Shown here piece after piece: positions 36,889 to 45,049 of a stretch of 64,000 nucleotides of DNA. How positions within the stretch are numbered: the first letter of the stretch is position 1; every line of letters starts with the position of its first letter. Position numbers and translations under genes: made by a program. The notes under the pieces were generated by a model, which ran no database searches, had not been told where the DNA came from, and saw only the letters and a list, made by a program, of their open reading frames with translations. Location: assembly GCF_011316935.1 (NCBI RefSeq), contig NZ_WLYS01000002.1, forward strand, positions 558,001 through 622,000, written 5' to 3'. Source of the DNA: Sphingobacterium chungjuense (GTDB lineage Bacteria > Bacteroidota > Bacteroidia > Sphingobacteriales > Sphingobacteriaceae).

Positions 36889-37752
36889 ATGCGAAATACA
36901 ATTCTGGTTCCCACAGATTTTTCAACGAACTCTCTTACTGCTGTACAATACGCTTGTCAGCTCGCTCAACATAGGGACTACGATTTACATTTACTCCATT
37001 ACTACACTAGTAATACAGCGAGTTTTACTAACGAATCGCAGCAAGAAGCAGATCAGGAAGAAAGTTCGCTATTGAAAGCGGATGTATTAATGCAAAAGCT
37101 AAAGACTGAATTGGCTACAGCATACCCTGAACTGATCATTACAGCAGTATGCGAAAGGGGATTAATTGATGAAAAATTACCTAAAGAAGCAGCTGAAGAT
37201 CAGTATGCGCTCATCGTAATGGGCGCCACAGGCGCTTCTGCCCAGAAATCCATCTATTACGGTAGCACCACCGTCGCAATTACAGCACAATCGCCTATCC
37301 CGGTAGTGGCCGTACCAGAGAGTTATTCTGATTTTGCCTTTCAGCATATCAGCTTATTGACCAAATTCAAAACAGAAGAACTAGAAACTTTACGTGCCTT
37401 TATCGGCCTCATAGGCGAACCACAAAAGCTTTCACTGACGCATGTGTATCGTGAAGAAAGCGATCTTGATGCCATGCAAGAACATTTGCAATCGTGGGCT
37501 TTTAACATTCGGGAAATGAATATTATCCAACAAGTTGATATTGAGAGTGCACCTATTTCGAAAAATGATGTCGACCTTGACACTGTTCCTGAAGTGGTTA
37601 ACAGCTTGATTGAAAAAGGCAATCCTGATATTATATTGGTCACTAAAACACGGAAATCGTTCTTCCAAAGACTTTTTACTGCTTCTGTATCAAAAGCAAT
37701 CGCGTTAGAACTAAGAAAACCAACTTTCTTCGACCGTATCGATCAAGTATAA
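36889..37752 (+). CDS. Universal stress protein with two tandem Usp domains
   Basis: A 287-residue cytoplasmic protein. The first Usp domain (1-142) begins NTILVPTDFSTNSLTAVQYA and contains the nucleotide-binding pattern VMGATGASAQKSIYYGSTT with PIPVVAVPE. The second (about 148-287) is less conserved and has no clear G-x2-G-x9-G-S/T motif. It is divergent from alaS. The role is general stress physiology; the trigger is unknown. Confidence 0.9.
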   Translation: MRNTILVPTDFSTNSLTAVQYACQLAQHRDYDLHLLHYYTSNTASFTNESQQEADQEESSLLKADVLMQKLKTELATAYPELIITAVCERGLIDEKLPKEAAEDQYALIVMGATGASAQKSIYYGSTTVAITAQSPIPVVAVPESYSDFAFQHISLLTKFKTEELETLRAFIGLIGEPQKLSLTHVYREESDLDAMQEHLQSWAFNIREMNIIQQVDIESAPISKNDVDLDTVPEVVNSLIEKGNPDIILVTKTRKSFFQRLFTASVSKAIALELRKPTFFDRIDQV

Positions 37753-37788
37753 AATGATTTGCTTACTTGACTGACGGACTCACAGTTA

Positions 37789-38643
37789 TTAAAAACGATC
37801 GAGTACCAATTGTATGGCTCGCTCCACAACGGCTTGTGGTTGCTCACTAAAGCGTGCATCTACACGACTGGCTACTATAGCGTTGATGGAGATGGCTCTA
37901 TGGCCAAACATATTAGCCAATGCATAGATACCGGCCGTTTCCATTTCTAAATTTGTAATATGGCGACCCTTCAAGTCTAGACGTTCTGCAATTTCAACAA
38001 ACTGCGGCGCTGCCTTTTGCGTCCGCACTTTGCGACCTTGAGGGCCATAAAATCCCGGGGAGGTCACTGTAATTCCTTTAAGTAGATCGTATGCGTATTG
38101 TTCTACTAAAGCTTCATTAGCTTTGCCTACATACGGCCTAACTACAAATTCGGAAAATGCTTCAGTCAAAGCCTCCCTAATTTCGACCTCTTCAGCGGTA
38201 TATTGTTTTTTATAGAATTGCATTAACGAATCGAATCCCACCGCAAATTCGCTCACAATAATCTGATCCATAGCAACTTCAGGATGCATCGATCCACTGG
38301 TGCCAATACGAATTATATCTACAGATTTAATGTCAGGATTAAGAGATTTTGTCTGGAGATCTACGTTGAATAGTGCATCAATCTCATTGATCACAATATC
38401 GATATTATCCGTACCAATACCGGTAGAAACAACTGATATACGCTTCCCGCGCAAATGCCCTGTATGTGTAATAAACTCGCGCTTTCCTTTTTTTATTTCT
38501 ACGCTATCAAAATGCCGCGATACCAATGGCACTCGCTCTTGGTCACCTACGAAAATGATAGTTTCAGCGATATCTTCAGGAAGTAAATTGAGATGGTAAA
38601 CACTGCCATCTTGGTTTAGTATTAGCTCGGAATCATTGATCAT
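37789..38643 (-). CDS. Nucleoside phosphorylase, uridine phosphorylase-like
   Basis: A 284-residue NP-I family enzyme that cleaves nucleosides with phosphate. Characteristic segments are ETIIFVGDQERVPLVSRHFD, VVSTGIGTDN and RIGTSGSMHPEV in the phosphate and ribose site, then NLEMETAGIYALANMFGH, the MExE segment that binds ribose. The uridine phosphorylase subgroup is the best fit, but purine use cannot be excluded. It overlaps the yigZ-like gene upstream by 4 bases on the same strand, so they are translationally coupled. Confidence 0.88.
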   Translation of the reverse strand: MINDSELILNQDGSVYHLNLLPEDIAETIIFVGDQERVPLVSRHFDSVEIKKGKREFITHTGHLRGKRISVVSTGIGTDNIDIVINEIDALFNVDLQTKSLNPDIKSVDIIRIGTSGSMHPEVAMDQIIVSEFAVGFDSLMQFYKKQYTAEEVEIREALTEAFSEFVVRPYVGKANEALVEQYAYDLLKGITVTSPGFYGPQGRKVRTQKAAPQFVEIAERLDLKGRHITNLEMETAGIYALANMFGHRAISINAIVASRVDARFSEQPQAVVERAIQLVLDRF

Positions 38644-39257
38644 ATGGTTTTCAGATAATGAAGTTTTGTGTGCTCTATCTTTTCCAAACGGCCTACAACG
38701 GTATTTACGTTCATCTTGCGAATTGCAATCTGCATGACACAGTCATTGTCAAATTGTTGTTCACGGATTGTAGCATTTTCTTCTTTAATGATACGCATAA
38801 TATCATTCATTTGCAAATATTGAAACCGTAGTTCATAGATATCATCTGTGGTTTTTTCGATCACTTTCGCAGATTCTAGCGCAATTTGCGTGGCGCTTTT
38901 ATAAGCATTTATTAAGCCGGGAACACCGAGCAAAGTTCCACCGAAATAGCGCACCACAACAACTAAGACATTTGTTAGATCTAATGATAACAAAACGTTT
39001 AAAATTGGCCGACCAGCTGTTCCTGATGGTTCACCATCGTCATTAACCCGAAAAATTGAACGATCTGGAGTGAGCCGATACGCATAGCAATGATGTCGTG
39101 CTTTAGGATGTAAAACTTTTAGTTGTGCAATCACATCCTTTAATTTAATTTCATCTTCAAAGGGATAAACGTAAGCGATAAATTTACTGCCCTTGTCCCT
39201 AAATATGCCTTCGTATGTTGCCTCTATCGTACGATAAGTATCTTCAAATAAGCTCAC
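38640..39257 (-). CDS. YigZ/IMPACT family protein
   Basis: A 205-residue protein with the UPF0029/IMPACT N-terminal domain: GSKFIAYVYPFEDE near the start, HHCYAYRL, FRVNDDGEPSGTAGRPIL and VVVRYFGGTLLGVPGLI are its hallmark segments. The C-terminal DUF1949 part is about 140-205. The biological role of this family is poorly defined in bacteria; a regulatory or ribosome-linked role has been suggested for relatives. It is the first gene of a two-gene unit with the nucleoside phosphorylase. Confidence 0.92.
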   Translation of the reverse strand: MSLFEDTYRTIEATYEGIFRDKGSKFIAYVYPFEDEIKLKDVIAQLKVLHPKARHHCYAYRLTPDRSIFRVNDDGEPSGTAGRPILNVLLSLDLTNVLVVVVRYFGGTLLGVPGLINAYKSATQIALESAKVIEKTTDDIYELRFQYLQMNDIMRIIKEENATIREQQFDNDCVMQIAIRKMNVNTVVGRLEKIEHTKLHYLKTI

Positions 39258-39674
39258 AAAAATTGAATGTTTAAACCTGCAAAGAGATTGTAATTTTTAT
39301 ATAAATGACCGTCGACATTAATCGCGTCTGTTACAAGCTGCAAAATTATTATTAATAATAATACTAGCTAATACAAATATCCCAATATCACACAAAGAGT
39401 ATCAAACAAACTCACTTTAAATTAGCACGAAACAACTGTAAGTAAGAATTTTACGCACTACCTGTCGTCATACACATAGCATATATTAATTATCATCAAA
39501 CTGTGTATATTTAGTCTTTGTTACAAAGAAATACCCTTCCATGAATCAAATACTCAAGATTTAAAATAAAATTAATAAATTATATAATTTTACTTTAAAA
39601 CAAAAAAATCTTTCGTAAAATTGCTATAGTTAATTTAAACATAATTATAGTTAAACTTTTTGAACTTAAAGATT
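39258..39674. other. AT-rich gap upstream of the hydrolase array
   Basis: About 417 bases with no credible gene, strongly AT-rich. It ends with TTAAACTTTTTGAA (39651-39664), the 14-base string also found at 16682-16695 and 17921-17934. The promoter of the first hydrolase gene should be here, but I see no exact TTG-N19-TAnnTTTG. Confidence 0.5.
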
Positions 39675-40808
39675 ATGAAAAATTTGAGCGTAATGCTACT
39701 TTTATTCTTTTTTATTTTTTCCTCTTGCGAGAAAAATGATGAAGTATTCGAAGCTGAAATTGTTGATGACTCTGACTTCCTTAATAGCGAGGCTCAAGCC
39801 AAAGGCATAGCAGATTTATTTAGAGTCAACTTTACGACGCAAATCCTAAACCTTGCGTCGCCATTAATCAAGACACAGCCTGTTTTTGGACTTGCTAATG
39901 ACCAATACAATAGACCTGGTCCTTATGCTGTATCAAGGATTAATGCTACCAGACAAAATTGTAGCGGGTTTGTCGGAGCTGTACAAACAGTGCTAGCCGC
40001 TATCAAAGTTGTAGATCCAAATGTTCGTTGTAATGACGCATTTCCGTATGGTTTTGCCGACAGGCGCGTAACTGAAATATCTTACCCTTCCAACATTCAA
40101 TCTCTAGGAAAAGTACCGGTTATCAACTTTGTTGGTGGATTGTTGTCCAATGCCGGCAACTATGATGCATTAATTGATCTGTGGACTAGCTACGGATTTA
40201 TCGTCGTAAATACCAGTAACTTTATCAATTTCAGTCCATCACTTCAAGTTACTGGACTCACAGAATTAGTGGATCAAAATCGTAATCCAGAATCACCCTT
40301 ATATAATAAAGTTGATTTGTCTAAAATTTTAGTCTCTGGTCACTCTGCTGGTGGAGGCGGGGCAATCTTGATCACTGCTTTGCCAGCCAAAGCACTACAG
40401 ACGATTGACCCTGAAATTAGACTTGTAGGATCTTTCCCTTTGCAAGCTAGCTTTAATGCTACTGGCTTAGGCGTGACTGTGCCAACATTAATTCTAACTG
40501 GTGAAATTGATGTCATTGTTCCACCAATTCTACAAGGTCTCAATTGGCAATACAGATTTATTAAAAAAGCTCCAGCATGGTATATCGTGACAAGATATTC
40601 GAATCATGGTACGCCTACCTTAGAGTTGGCTCGAAATGACTATGCAGGTATATCAGTGGCATGGATATTATACCACGGTAAAAATGATGCCGAAGCCGCC
40701 AAATATTTTGTTGGTAAATCGTATTTAGCGACGCAAGACCCAGCGTTTATTCAAGGTGTATTACATCCGCTTAGAGTACGACGGAACAAGTTAGCCGACA
40801 AATTGTAA
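39675..40808 (+). CDS. Secreted alpha/beta-hydrolase lipoprotein, array copy 1
   Basis: A 377-residue lipoprotein whose substrate I cannot name. The signal peptide ends FSSC, followed by EKNDE. The alpha/beta-hydrolase triad is visible: nucleophile Ser224 in GHSAGG, Asp279 in TGEIDVIVPP and His311 in SNHGTP. NRPGPYAVS and FVGGLLSNAGNYDAL, then SYGFIVVNTSNF, recall the order of blocks in cutinase/PETase-type esterases (GPY-V, oxyanion region, SxGFVV, GHSxGG). Two cysteines in NCSGF and VRCND are shared by all four copies. ATG 39675 puts the signal at the terminus; a TTG 15 bases upstream is less likely. Confidence 0.82.
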   Translation: MKNLSVMLLLFFFIFSSCEKNDEVFEAEIVDDSDFLNSEAQAKGIADLFRVNFTTQILNLASPLIKTQPVFGLANDQYNRPGPYAVSRINATRQNCSGFVGAVQTVLAAIKVVDPNVRCNDAFPYGFADRRVTEISYPSNIQSLGKVPVINFVGGLLSNAGNYDALIDLWTSYGFIVVNTSNFINFSPSLQVTGLTELVDQNRNPESPLYNKVDLSKILVSGHSAGGGGAILITALPAKALQTIDPEIRLVGSFPLQASFNATGLGVTVPTLILTGEIDVIVPPILQGLNWQYRFIKKAPAWYIVTRYSNHGTPTLELARNDYAGISVAWILYHGKNDAEAAKYFVGKSYLATQDPAFIQGVLHPLRVRRNKLADKL

Positions 40809-41259
40809 ATAAGTGAGTACAGGAGATTCAAACTCTGCAATTGAAATATATTCAGTAATAGCCCACACAATAATAGGGTCAGTGCAAATTGCCATACATC
40901 ATCATATCTTTTCATTGAGATGTATTTTGTAGATAGCGAACAAGAGTATAGTTTGACAAAAAAGCATGCTCGCATGAGCATGCTTTTCCTTCCACTCAGT
41001 AGTTTCTGATAACACAATTATAGCCTCGATCTAGCAGCAAAATAAAAATCATATTCACAATGAACACTGTTAAATTTTGCTACCAGTTTTCAGCCAACGC
41101 AGATCAATAAGATTATTTGGTCATAACAACAGTGCGAGCGAAGCTTATTTTTTCGAAATCAACGCTTGACGATGATAGTACGTTGACCGTAATTAAATAA
41201 GAACATTTAATAGTATAGATACAACACATTTTTTCAAGATATCATTTAAACTCACCATT
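40809..41259. other. Gap between hydrolase copies 1 and 2
   Basis: About 450 bases. It holds the copy 1 terminator (40960-40987); the rest has no gene, repeat or clear promoter that I can support. Open frames on the minus strand here have no signal, family pattern or neighbours to support them. Confidence 0.5.
40960..40988 (+). terminator. Terminator after hydrolase copy 1
   Basis: A 12-base perfect stem (40960-40971 with 40976-40987, AAAAGCATGCTC, 4-base loop) ending TTTT. It is 151 bases after the stop. Its core AAAGCATGCTC recurs in the terminator of copy 3. Confidence 0.85.
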
Positions 41260-42342
41260 ATGAAAGCTTTAATATTATTAACATGTACACTCCTACTCTT
41301 TTCATGCGCTAAAGATAGCGAGGTGCTACAGAACCAAGCAGCAAATGAACTTACAGCTGCGAATGTATCTTCATTATTTGGCGGTTATCCAGCGATAGGG
41401 ATAGCAAATAATGAATATGCAAAGCCAGGCCCGTACGCTGTCAAGACCACTGCTGTTAGAGGAGATTGTAAACTAGTCAGCGGATTGCTATACGGTTTTG
41501 CCTCATCAACGGGGATCATAGCTCCAGACATACAATGTAATCCACAATTCCCTGCTGGACTCGATTTTCCTGCAGCAACAGAGGTTTGGTATCCTAGCGA
41601 CATTCGGAAATTAGGCAGATTACCTGTCGTAAACCTAGTTGGAGGAATTATATCCAATCTAGGAAACTACGACACCTACGCACGATTGTGGGCAAGTCAT
41701 GGCTTTATCGTGGTTAACACGAACGACTTCATAAACTTAACTCCTTTGATGCATGCGCTAGGTGCAATTGAACTTTCTATCGAAGATAAAAAGACAGGAT
41801 CAGACTTAAAAGATAGAGTTGATTTATCAAAAATGATTCTCGCTGGGCATTCTGCTGGTGCTGGAGCAGCAATTACAGTGTCAAATTTGGCACCGGCTGT
41901 TTTTCAAAAAATTGACCAACGTATAAAAATCATAGCATCGCTACCGATTCAACCATCGATTCTTACATCAAGCTCTTTAGTTGTAAGAACGCCAACCCTG
42001 TACCTTGCCGCTGAAAATGACGAAGTAAATGGCAAATTTGCAACACTAAATTACTATAATTTACATCCACCAACTCAACCTGCATGGTTTGCTACGGCCA
42101 GAGATGCATCTCACTTTAGCCCAGTTAGGGAAATTGAGAAAAATGAATATGCAGGTATTACAACAGCGTGGTTACTCTACCAAGGAAAGAATAATACCGC
42201 AGCAAAGGCATATTTTGTGGGACCAAACTATAGGTTACAGCAAGATCAACAGTTTATTCTCCAAAAATCAAACTTTGCCGATCTCACTCCTATAACCTAT
42301 GGAGTCAAACGTAATTTGGCAGCAAACCTGTTAAGAAATTAG
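41260..42342 (+). CDS. Secreted alpha/beta-hydrolase lipoprotein, array copy 2
   Basis: A 360-residue paralogue and the most divergent of the four. The signal ends LLFSC, followed by AKDSE. Triad: Ser198 in GHSAGA, Asp254 in AAENDEVNG and His285 in ASHFSP. The family blocks KPGPYAVKT, VNLVGGIISNLGNYD and HGFIVVNTNDFIN are kept, and the cysteine pair appears as GDCKL and IQCNP. The oxyanion side differs from its neighbours (GHSAGA not GHSAGG; AAENDE not TGExD), so substrate use may differ. Copy 3 follows 81 bases later with no terminator, so these two probably share a transcript. Confidence 0.82.
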   Translation: MKALILLTCTLLLFSCAKDSEVLQNQAANELTAANVSSLFGGYPAIGIANNEYAKPGPYAVKTTAVRGDCKLVSGLLYGFASSTGIIAPDIQCNPQFPAGLDFPAATEVWYPSDIRKLGRLPVVNLVGGIISNLGNYDTYARLWASHGFIVVNTNDFINLTPLMHALGAIELSIEDKKTGSDLKDRVDLSKMILAGHSAGAGAAITVSNLAPAVFQKIDQRIKIIASLPIQPSILTSSSLVVRTPTLYLAAENDEVNGKFATLNYYNLHPPTQPAWFATARDASHFSPVREIEKNEYAGITTAWLLYQGKNNTAAKAYFVGPNYRLQQDQQFILQKSNFADLTPITYGVKRNLAANLLRN

Positions 42343-42423
42343 CCATTACGAAGATCCACATAAAGGCTTCAGATGAAGTTGAGTTACATTTTATTTATTT
42401 TAAAATTTAATAACCGTATAATT

Positions 42424-43578
42424 ATGAAGAATTTCATCCTACCTTCCATCTGCTTCTTGGTGTTTCTTTACTCTTGTGAGAAAAAACAAGAATTTATAGA
42501 TACTAATACATCCACTGAATCAATCAGTACCGACGCCAAAGGCGCACTCATCACTAAGTTTGATCCCAGTATCGGTTTAGCAAATGATTTGTATAATAGA
42601 CTCGGTCCGCACCAAGTATCTACTACGGGCACCAGACTAGATTGTTCAGGATTTGCTGGAACGATTCAAAGAGTGTTAGCAGCATTACGTTTTATAGACC
42701 CTGGCGTGAGATGTAGCCCTTCATTTCCATATGGGTTTGAGGATAGACGCGTAACGGAAGTTTTTTACCCATCAAACATCCAATCACTAGAGAATGTGCC
42801 TGTGATCAGTTTCGTAGGCGGTCTTGTTTCCAATCAGGGTAATTACGATGCATTAATCAGATTGTGGACCAGTTATGGATTTGTGGTGGTTAATAGCAAC
42901 AATTTTATCAATTTCAATCCGTCGCTACATGTTACTGGTCTTTTAGAAATCGTTGCACAGAACAGCAATCCACAGTCACCTTTATACAACAAACTGGATC
43001 TGTCCAAGGTTCAAGTATCAGGGCATTCGGCCGGAGGATCGGGCGCGTTATCTATTACTTCAAAGACAGAGAAGATAATACAATCTATTCATCCTTCGCT
43101 CAGAATAATTGGATCTTTCCCACTGCAACCTAGCTTTGCCGCCAGTGGTAATAATGTCAATGTACCGACTCTGCTATTAACTGGCCAGTACGACGTGCTT
43201 GTACCACCCACCACATTTCCACTCAAAAATCAGTATCAGAAGATTAGCAGCGCACCTGCGTGGTTCGTATCTACCAAAAACTCCAATCACCTTACACCAA
43301 CTTTAGAACTGGCACGAAACGATTATGCTGGTATAACAGTTGCATGGATATTATACAATGCTAAAAATGATGTTGCTGCATCGCGATTTTTCGTAGGCCC
43401 AGCTTATAGATCTCTTGAAGATCCAGCATTCACCCAAGCAGGAGATTTACCACTGGCAGTTTACAGACCCAGCAAACCATCCGAATACCTGAAGACCGGC
43501 GAACCTTTTGTACTTGTAAAGCCAAACCCAACCCGAGTACAGCGAAACAGTCGTGCTAATGCACTAAAATCGCTTTAA
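42424..43578 (+). CDS. Secreted alpha/beta-hydrolase lipoprotein, array copy 3
   Basis: A 384-residue paralogue closest to copy 1 (both have FPYGF, DRRVTE, YPSNIQSL and SPLYNK blocks). From ATG 42424 the signal ends FLYSC, followed by EKKQE; an in-frame ATG at 42373 would bury the signal behind 17 residues. Triad: Ser202 in GHSAGG, Asp257 in TGQYDVLVPP and His289 in SNHLTP. Conserved cysteines lie in LDCSG and VRCSP. It has about 30 extra C-terminal residues rich in Pro, Arg and Lys that the others lack. Confidence 0.82.
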   Translation: MKNFILPSICFLVFLYSCEKKQEFIDTNTSTESISTDAKGALITKFDPSIGLANDLYNRLGPHQVSTTGTRLDCSGFAGTIQRVLAALRFIDPGVRCSPSFPYGFEDRRVTEVFYPSNIQSLENVPVISFVGGLVSNQGNYDALIRLWTSYGFVVVNSNNFINFNPSLHVTGLLEIVAQNSNPQSPLYNKLDLSKVQVSGHSAGGSGALSITSKTEKIIQSIHPSLRIIGSFPLQPSFAASGNNVNVPTLLLTGQYDVLVPPTTFPLKNQYQKISSAPAWFVSTKNSNHLTPTLELARNDYAGITVAWILYNAKNDVAASRFFVGPAYRSLEDPAFTQAGDLPLAVYRPSKPSEYLKTGEPFVLVKPNPTRVQRNSRANALKSL

Positions 43579-43616
43579 TAAGTTCGCTTAGGTTCGCTAA
43601 AACATACAGTTACTAG

Positions 43617-43658
43617 AAATACATAAAGCATGCTCTCAAGGGCATGCTTTATGTATTT
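43617..43658 (+). terminator. Terminator after hydrolase copy 3
   Basis: A 17-base perfect stem (43617-43633 with 43642-43658, AAATACATAAAGCATGC, 8-base loop). The AAAGCATGCTC core also occurs in the copy 1 terminator. Confidence 0.85.
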
Positions 43659-43822
43659 AATCAAATTATCAAGGTACAAATCCAGCCATAAACACCTAGC
43701 TAAATCACCTATTTCAATACGACATAAATTAACATAATATTATATATTTATTACATTAAAGAATATTTAAACTATTAGCACTATTGTTGGAGTTGATATT
43801 ATATCTCTAAAATAAATATATT

Positions 43823-44866
43823 ATGAAAAATTTAATTTTAATTTTACCACTAGTACTATTCCTTTCTTCTTGCCAGAAAGATGAAGAACCTCTAACCACG
43901 CAAGCGCTAGGCGACAAATCTAAAGCCTCTGCAATAGTGAACGCCTTTGGTCTAGCTAATGCGGAGTACAGCAAATTGGGACCATACGAGGTAGCGACCA
44001 ATGCGGTAAGAGGAGATTGTAGGCAATTAGTCGGTATAGCTTCAAAAGTGTTAGCGAGTCTCAAATTAATTAATCCCGAAGTGCGATGTAGTCCCGCATT
44101 TCCTTATGGTTTCGAACAAAATTTTTCTACCGAAGCATTTTATCCAGCCAATATTCAATCATTAGAAAAAATACCGGTTATCAATTTTGTAGGTGGTATT
44201 CTATCTAATCAGGGACACTATGAAGCATTAGCAACATTATGGGCCAGTTACGGTTTTGTGGTCATTAATTCTAACAATTTTATAAACACGGTACCTACGA
44301 TGCATATTTACGGTGCGATCGAGGCCTCCAAATTAAACGATGACCCCCTATCTCCGCTCTATAATAAGATTGATTTGACAAAGATGATTGTAGCTGGTCA
44401 TTCCGCTGGAGGTGGAGCGAGCATACTTACGTCGAGTTTATCACAAAAAGCATTAGACATCATTGACCCCAGATTAAGAATACTTGGATCATTACCGATA
44501 CAACCCGGCCCGCTTGCCATTGGCACCACTGTTAAACACCCTACATTTATAATCACAGGCGAGCTGGACCTTATTGTTTCACCACTTTTATGGCCCAATC
44601 TATGGCAATCTAATCTCATAAAGAGAGTTCCCTCTTGGATAGCAACAGCAAGATTTGCTACGCATTTTAGTCCGACACTCGACATTCAAAGAAACGAATT
44701 TGCTGGCATTTCGGTCGCGTGGATGCTCTACCAAGGAAAAAATGACGAAAGCGCATCTCGATATTTTGTTGGCACCGATTATTTACTACAATCAGATCCA
44801 CAATTTATCCAAGGTACGTTGAATCCTCTGCGAGTGCAACGGAATAACTTAGCAGATAGATTATAG
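43823..44866 (+). CDS. Secreted alpha/beta-hydrolase lipoprotein, array copy 4
   Basis: A 347-residue paralogue. The signal ends FLSSC and is followed by QKDEE, which fits the lipoprotein export signal (Lys plus acidic residues just after the lipid Cys) defined in Capnocytophaga, so surface display is likely. Triad: Ser194 in GHSAGG, Asp249 in TGELDLIVSP and His281 in THFSP. Family blocks KLGPYEVAT, NFVGGILSNQGHYEAL and SYGFVVINSNNF are intact, with cysteines in GDCRQ and VRCSP. Its own promoter must lie in the 164 bases after the copy 3 terminator. Confidence 0.82.
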   Translation: MKNLILILPLVLFLSSCQKDEEPLTTQALGDKSKASAIVNAFGLANAEYSKLGPYEVATNAVRGDCRQLVGIASKVLASLKLINPEVRCSPAFPYGFEQNFSTEAFYPANIQSLEKIPVINFVGGILSNQGHYEALATLWASYGFVVINSNNFINTVPTMHIYGAIEASKLNDDPLSPLYNKIDLTKMIVAGHSAGGGASILTSSLSQKALDIIDPRLRILGSLPIQPGPLAIGTTVKHPTFIITGELDLIVSPLLWPNLWQSNLIKRVPSWIATARFATHFSPTLDIQRNEFAGISVAWMLYQGKNDESASRYFVGTDYLLQSDPQFIQGTLNPLRVQRNNLADRL

Positions 44867-44952
44867 TATAAGATAAGTTATCGACTCAACGAATAGTTCA
44901 ACTTTTAATTTTAACGTTGAATGATCATGTTGACCGTTTAACTTTCCGAAAC

Positions 44953-44986
44953 GCGTTGAAGCAGTTATTGTTTCAACGCTTATTTT
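44953..44986 (+). terminator. Weak terminator-like hairpin after hydrolase copy 4
   Basis: GCGTTGAA (44953-44960) pairs with TTCAACGC (44972-44979), 11-base loop, followed by TTATTTT. Weaker than the other terminators. Confidence 0.5.
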
Positions 44987-45049
44987 AAAACACTCCATCA
45001 ACTTGACAGACGACCAAATTGCTTTCGCTATAATATCACAAAGATAGAG

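Noticed and set aside
44877-44940. Repeated GTTGA/TCAAC strings after hydrolase copy 4, considered as a CRISPR-like or operator repeat
   Set aside because: The units are only 5-6 bases and irregularly spaced; no repeat-spacer pattern exists.
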